DNA from: Gammaproteobacteria bacterium
GTDB taxonomy: Bacteria > Pseudomonadota > Gammaproteobacteria > Steroidobacterales > SZUA-146
Reading direction: 5' to 3'
DNA: 9,889 nucleotides
Assembly (NCBI GenBank): GCA_013002925.1
Contig: JABDLQ010000095.1
Span: forward strand, 1-9,889
Positions 7,338-9,889 of this stretch are shown here, piece after piece. The first letter of the stretch is position 1; every line of letters begins with the position of its first letter. The position numbers and the translations under genes were made by a program. A model generated the notes under the pieces. It saw nothing but the letters and a program-made list of their open reading frames with translations. It had not been told where the DNA came from and made no database searches.

Positions 7338-9889
7338 ATGACTATCACGTTTTCTTCGCAAAAGCTGTTGCAATCTTTGCGATCAATATCAGTGACGACG
7401 GCTGCAATTATCGGCACACTTGCTGTCGGCTTGTCGGTGCACGCACAGCAAATCACCGATAGAGTTTTGGAAAACCCGGGCATGGTGATCTCACAAGTCT
7501 GGGAGGATACGAATCGTAATGGTCTGCAGGACTCCACAGAGGCGGGTATCCCTGGTGTAACGGTCAGCCTGCTTACCTGCGAGGGCGCTTTTGTTATGTC
7601 CAGCGTCACCGGTGATTTTGGTGCCGCCTCATTTGCAGCGGAAGCTGGCTGCTACCGATTGTATTACGAGGAGTTGCAAGGACATCGCTATTGTCCGGCC
7701 GGGAGCGGGGTCAATCCACAAACCGACAGTGATGTCGATCCCTCCACGCGGCTGTCCGCTCCGTTCGAAATCATTGCGGGCAGCTACAGAATTGACGTTG
7801 ATGCAGGCATCGCAAGCGCGCTGGGCGCGCAGATCGGTGACCGCGTATGGCATGACCAGAATGCCAACGGCATACAGGATATCGGTGAGCCCGGGATGCC
7901 CGGAGTATCACTCGATTTGCTCGATTGTGGCGGTAACATCATGCGGGATGAAACCGGCGCACGCGTGACCGTAGCCAGTGATGACGCCGGTAATTTCTTG
8001 TTCGAAAGTGTGACTTCCGGGTGTTACCGCGTCGGGGTAACTGCCGCAGCGGATGATGTGGTCACCACATTTCAAAGTGGTGATGCTGCCACTGACAGCG
8101 ACATTGAACCGGACACCATGCAGTCGCCGCCAATAGATCTGGCTTCAAACGATACGCGTTACGATCTCGATGTGGGACTGTATCGGCATGGCCGGGTCGG
8201 TGATCGCGTATGGCTGGACAATGATCGGGATGGTGTGCAGGGAAGCGCAGACGCAGGCTTAGCGGATGTGTTGGTGTTGCTGCTTGATGAAAACGGTGTG
8301 CCGACCGGAATAACTGCTACCACTGATAGCAATGGCTATTATCGCTTTGGACAATTGCGCCCTGGTGATTATCGGTTACAGTTTGTCATTCCGGATGGTT
8401 ATGCGGCAACCAGAAAAAATCACGGTGCTTCCGACAAGCTTGACAGTGATGCCAACAGCCTGGGGATCAGCGATACATTTTCTGTGACTTCGGACCAGAA
8501 AGAACCAAGTTTTGACTTTGGTTTGGTAACGCGTCAGGCGCTGACCATGGCCATTGAAAAAACGACGAATGGCAATGATGCTGATGAGCCACCGGGACCG
8601 TATATCGAAGTCGGCGCAGATGTCACATGGGAATACACTGTGACGAATACCGGTGATCAGACGGTATTTGATTTGGTCATAACCGACGATCAGGGTGTGG
8701 AGGTTTCCTGTCCGGATGATTCGCTGATCCCGGGTGAGGTGGTGACCTGCACAGGTACCGGTGTTGCAGTCGCCGGTCAGTATTCAAATACCGCAACGGC
8801 GGTCGCGGACGACGGCTCGGACGATCCGGTAACGATTATGGTCACTGACGTGAGTCACTACTTTGGCTCTGACCCTGATGTCTGGATCCGCAAAACAACC
8901 AACGGTATCGATGCGGATGTTCCTCCGGGTCCCACGGTGCCGGTGGGTACTCCTGTAAACTGGATTTATACCATTGAAAATACCGGTAATGTTCCGTTAA
9001 CCGATATCAACGTGGTCGACGATCAGGGCGTGACCGTGACCTGTCCGTTTACAGCGTTAAACCCTGGTGTGATAATGAATTGTACCGGGAGTGGTACGGC
9101 AGTAGCAGGTCAGTATGCCAATGTCGGAACGGTAACGGCGACACCACCGGTCGGTGCCCCGGTGACTGACTTTGACCCAAGTCATTATCAGGGCGCAGCA
9201 GTGGGCCCGATGATTCAAAAATATACGAATGGCATTGATGCGGACACGCTTCCCGGGCCTTCTATCCCCGTTGGTGAGACGGTGACGTGGACGTACGAAG
9301 TTATCAATGACACTCCGTTCCCGATTACTTCCCTGACGGTAACCGACAACCAGGGCGTCGTTGTTGTTTGCCCGCAAAATTTTCTGGCGCCTGGACAGAC
9401 GATCGAGTGCACCGGCACCGGGGTTGCGAGTGCTGGTCAATATGCAAACGTTGGCACTGCCTGTGGCATCGTTGAGGAGCTTGAATATTGTGATGCGGAT
9501 CCGAGCCACTATTTTGGTTCAAACCCGAATATCTGGATACGCAAAACCACCAACGGAGTGGATGCCGATCTTCCTCCTGGCCCGTCCGTCGCGGTAGGAT
9601 CCATGGTCAATTGGGTCTACACGGTCGAAAACACCGGTAATGTACCGCTGTCGGATATTATGGTGACAGATGATCAGGGCGTCGCTGTTTCTTGCCCTGC
9701 AACCACTCTGGATCCCGGCGTGAACATGAATTGTACCGGCAGCGGCACGGCAGTTGCTGGTCAGTATGCCAATGTAGGTACTGTCAGTGGCACGCCACCA
9801 GTCGGTGCGCCGGTCTCGGATTTCGATCCGAGCCATTACTTTGGTGCAGAGCCAAATATCCGGTTGGTCAAATCTACCAATGGCAGTGA
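7338..9889 (+). CDS. Large exported repeat protein with SdrD/Cna-B-like and Ig-like (DUF11/DUF7507-like) domains, 3' end beyond window
   Basis: Open from ATG 7338 to the last base: 850 full codons plus two bases. The final TGA in the window is out of frame and is not a stop. Residues 1-36 form a Sec signal peptide: basic N-terminus, hydrophobic core, and a VHA-QQ cleavage site after A36. Three SdrD/Cna-B-like domains follow (about 50-160, 164-283, 286-400), each starting with a VW or RVW motif at W55, W171 and W292 and a DxNxNG-type calcium loop. From about residue 404 come repeats of about 109 residues with TNGxDADxPPGP, VxWxYxVxNTGN, DDQGV, a cysteine pair in CPxxxLxPG...CTG, and AGQYxNVGT. 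This is the architecture of stalk-like surface or secreted proteins, so adhesion or matrix function is likely but not shown. Anchoring cannot be judged without the C-terminus. The protein is rich in Asp, Thr, Gly and Val and poor in Lys, as acidic extracellular repeat proteins often are. Confidence 0.93.
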   Translation, partial: MTITFSSQKLLQSLRSISVTTAAIIGTLAVGLSVHAQQITDRVLENPGMVISQVWEDTNRNGLQDSTEAGIPGVTVSLLTCEGAFVMSSVTGDFGAASFAAEAGCYRLYYEELQGHRYCPAGSGVNPQTDSDVDPSTRLSAPFEIIAGSYRIDVDAGIASALGAQIGDRVWHDQNANGIQDIGEPGMPGVSLDLLDCGGNIMRDETGARVTVASDDAGNFLFESVTSGCYRVGVTAAADDVVTTFQSGDAATDSDIEPDTMQSPPIDLASNDTRYDLDVGLYRHGRVGDRVWLDNDRDGVQGSADAGLADVLVLLLDENGVPTGITATTDSNGYYRFGQLRPGDYRLQFVIPDGYAATRKNHGASDKLDSDANSLGISDTFSVTSDQKEPSFDFGLVTRQALTMAIEKTTNGNDADEPPGPYIEVGADVTWEYTVTNTGDQTVFDLVITDDQGVEVSCPDDSLIPGEVVTCTGTGVAVAGQYSNTATAVADDGSDDPVTIMVTDVSHYFGSDPDVWIRKTTNGIDADVPPGPTVPVGTPVNWIYTIENTGNVPLTDINVVDDQGVTVTCPFTALNPGVIMNCTGSGTAVAGQYANVGTVTATPPVGAPVTDFDPSHYQGAAVGPMIQKYTNGIDADTLPGPSIPVGETVTWTYEVINDTPFPITSLTVTDNQGVVVVCPQNFLAPGQTIECTGTGVASAGQYANVGTACGIVEELEYCDADPSHYFGSNPNIWIRKTTNGVDADLPPGPSVAVGSMVNWVYTVENTGNVPLSDIMVTDDQGVAVSCPATTLDPGVNMNCTGSGTAVAGQYANVGTVSGTPPVGAPVSDFDPSHYFGAEPNIRLVKSTNGS
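7482..8543 (+). repeat. Three tandem SdrD/Cna-B-like domains in the repeat protein
   Basis: Units begin near W55 (7500), W171 (7848) and W292 (8211), 116 and 121 residues apart. Each has a calcium-type loop after the tryptophan: DTNRNGLQD, DQNANGIQD and DNDRDGVQG; the third has lost the last Asp. Each also has a later DSD motif (TDSDVDP, TDSDIEP, LDSDAN). Units 1 and 2 share a cysteine pair, LLTC or LLDC followed by GCYR; in unit 3 these are LLLD and GDYR, so the pair is missing. The units are well diverged from each other. Confidence 0.8.
8547..9889 (+). repeat. Array of about 109-residue Ig-like repeats, four complete and a fifth begun
   Basis: The Asn codon of the TNG motif occurs at 8568, 8901, 9228, 9552 and 9879, so the periods are 333, 327, 324 and 327 nt. 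Units alternate between two types. Units 1 and 3 have VTWxY, CTGTG and a SHYFGS ending. Units 2 and 4 have VNWxYTxENTGNVPL, MNCTGSG and DFDPSHYxGA. Units 2 and 4 are about 80% identical in protein by my hand alignment over 105 residues. The distance from unit 2 to 4 and from 3 to 5 is exactly 651 nt. Every complete unit keeps two cysteines that could form a disulphide; unit 3 has a second pair (ACGIVEELEYC). The array continues past the window end. Confidence 0.85.

Noticed and set aside
9057..9836. Minus-strand frames opposite the Ig-like repeats
   Set aside because: They are shadows of the repeat-coding strand. The two frames resemble each other because the repeats do.
9887..9889. TGA at the very end as stop codon of the repeat protein
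   Set aside because: It is out of frame. The frame has 850 codons and then the bases GA, probably the start of the Asp codon of the next repeat motif.
8568..9889. Periodic sequence as a CRISPR array
   Set aside because: The period is about 327 nt, all of it is one open frame, and the units are protein domains. There are no short direct repeats with spacers.

Overview
The window looks like chromosomal DNA of a Gram-negative gammaproteobacterium. It encodes Hsp15 (HslR), an iron-sulphur L-serine dehydratase of the SdaA type, a compact PutA without its own DNA-binding domain, and a lipoprotein with a typical lipobox. Coding DNA looks moderately GC-rich; the one long gene-free stretch is visibly AT-rich. 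I cannot name a genus.

Layout: (1) 1-969, minus strand: 5' part of kbl (2-amino-3-ketobutyrate CoA ligase), cut by the window start. (2) A 64-bp divergent gap. (3) 1034-1435, plus: hslR. (4) A 96-bp leader with two perfect dyads. (5) 1532-4708, plus: putA (proline dehydrogenase / glutamate-semialdehyde dehydrogenase). (6) 4755-6125, plus: sdaA (L-serine ammonia-lyase). (7) 6150-6881, minus and convergent with sdaA: a small trypsin-like serine protease with a lipoprotein signal. (8) 6882-7337: AT-rich divergent intergenic region with a CRP-like dyad and other palindromes. (9) 7338 to the window end, plus: the first 850 codons of a large exported repeat protein. It has a signal peptide, three SdrD/Cna-B-like domains with calcium-loop motifs, then an array of about 109-residue immunoglobulin-like repeats that is still running at the last base.

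The first half is a block of amino-acid catabolism: Kbl completes threonine breakdown to glycine and acetyl-CoA, PutA turns proline into glutamate, and SdaA turns serine into pyruvate. hslR belongs to ribosome rescue and probably sits here by chance. The second half is a cell-surface module: an envelope lipoprotein protease divergent from a repeat-built surface or secreted protein.

The metabolic genes are conventional. The least explained parts are the repeat protein (two-level repeat architecture, protein-level conservation with scrambled synonymous sites), the AT-rich region before it, and the paired dyads in the putA leader. I found no RNA genes, CRISPR array, insertion sequence or complete new system.
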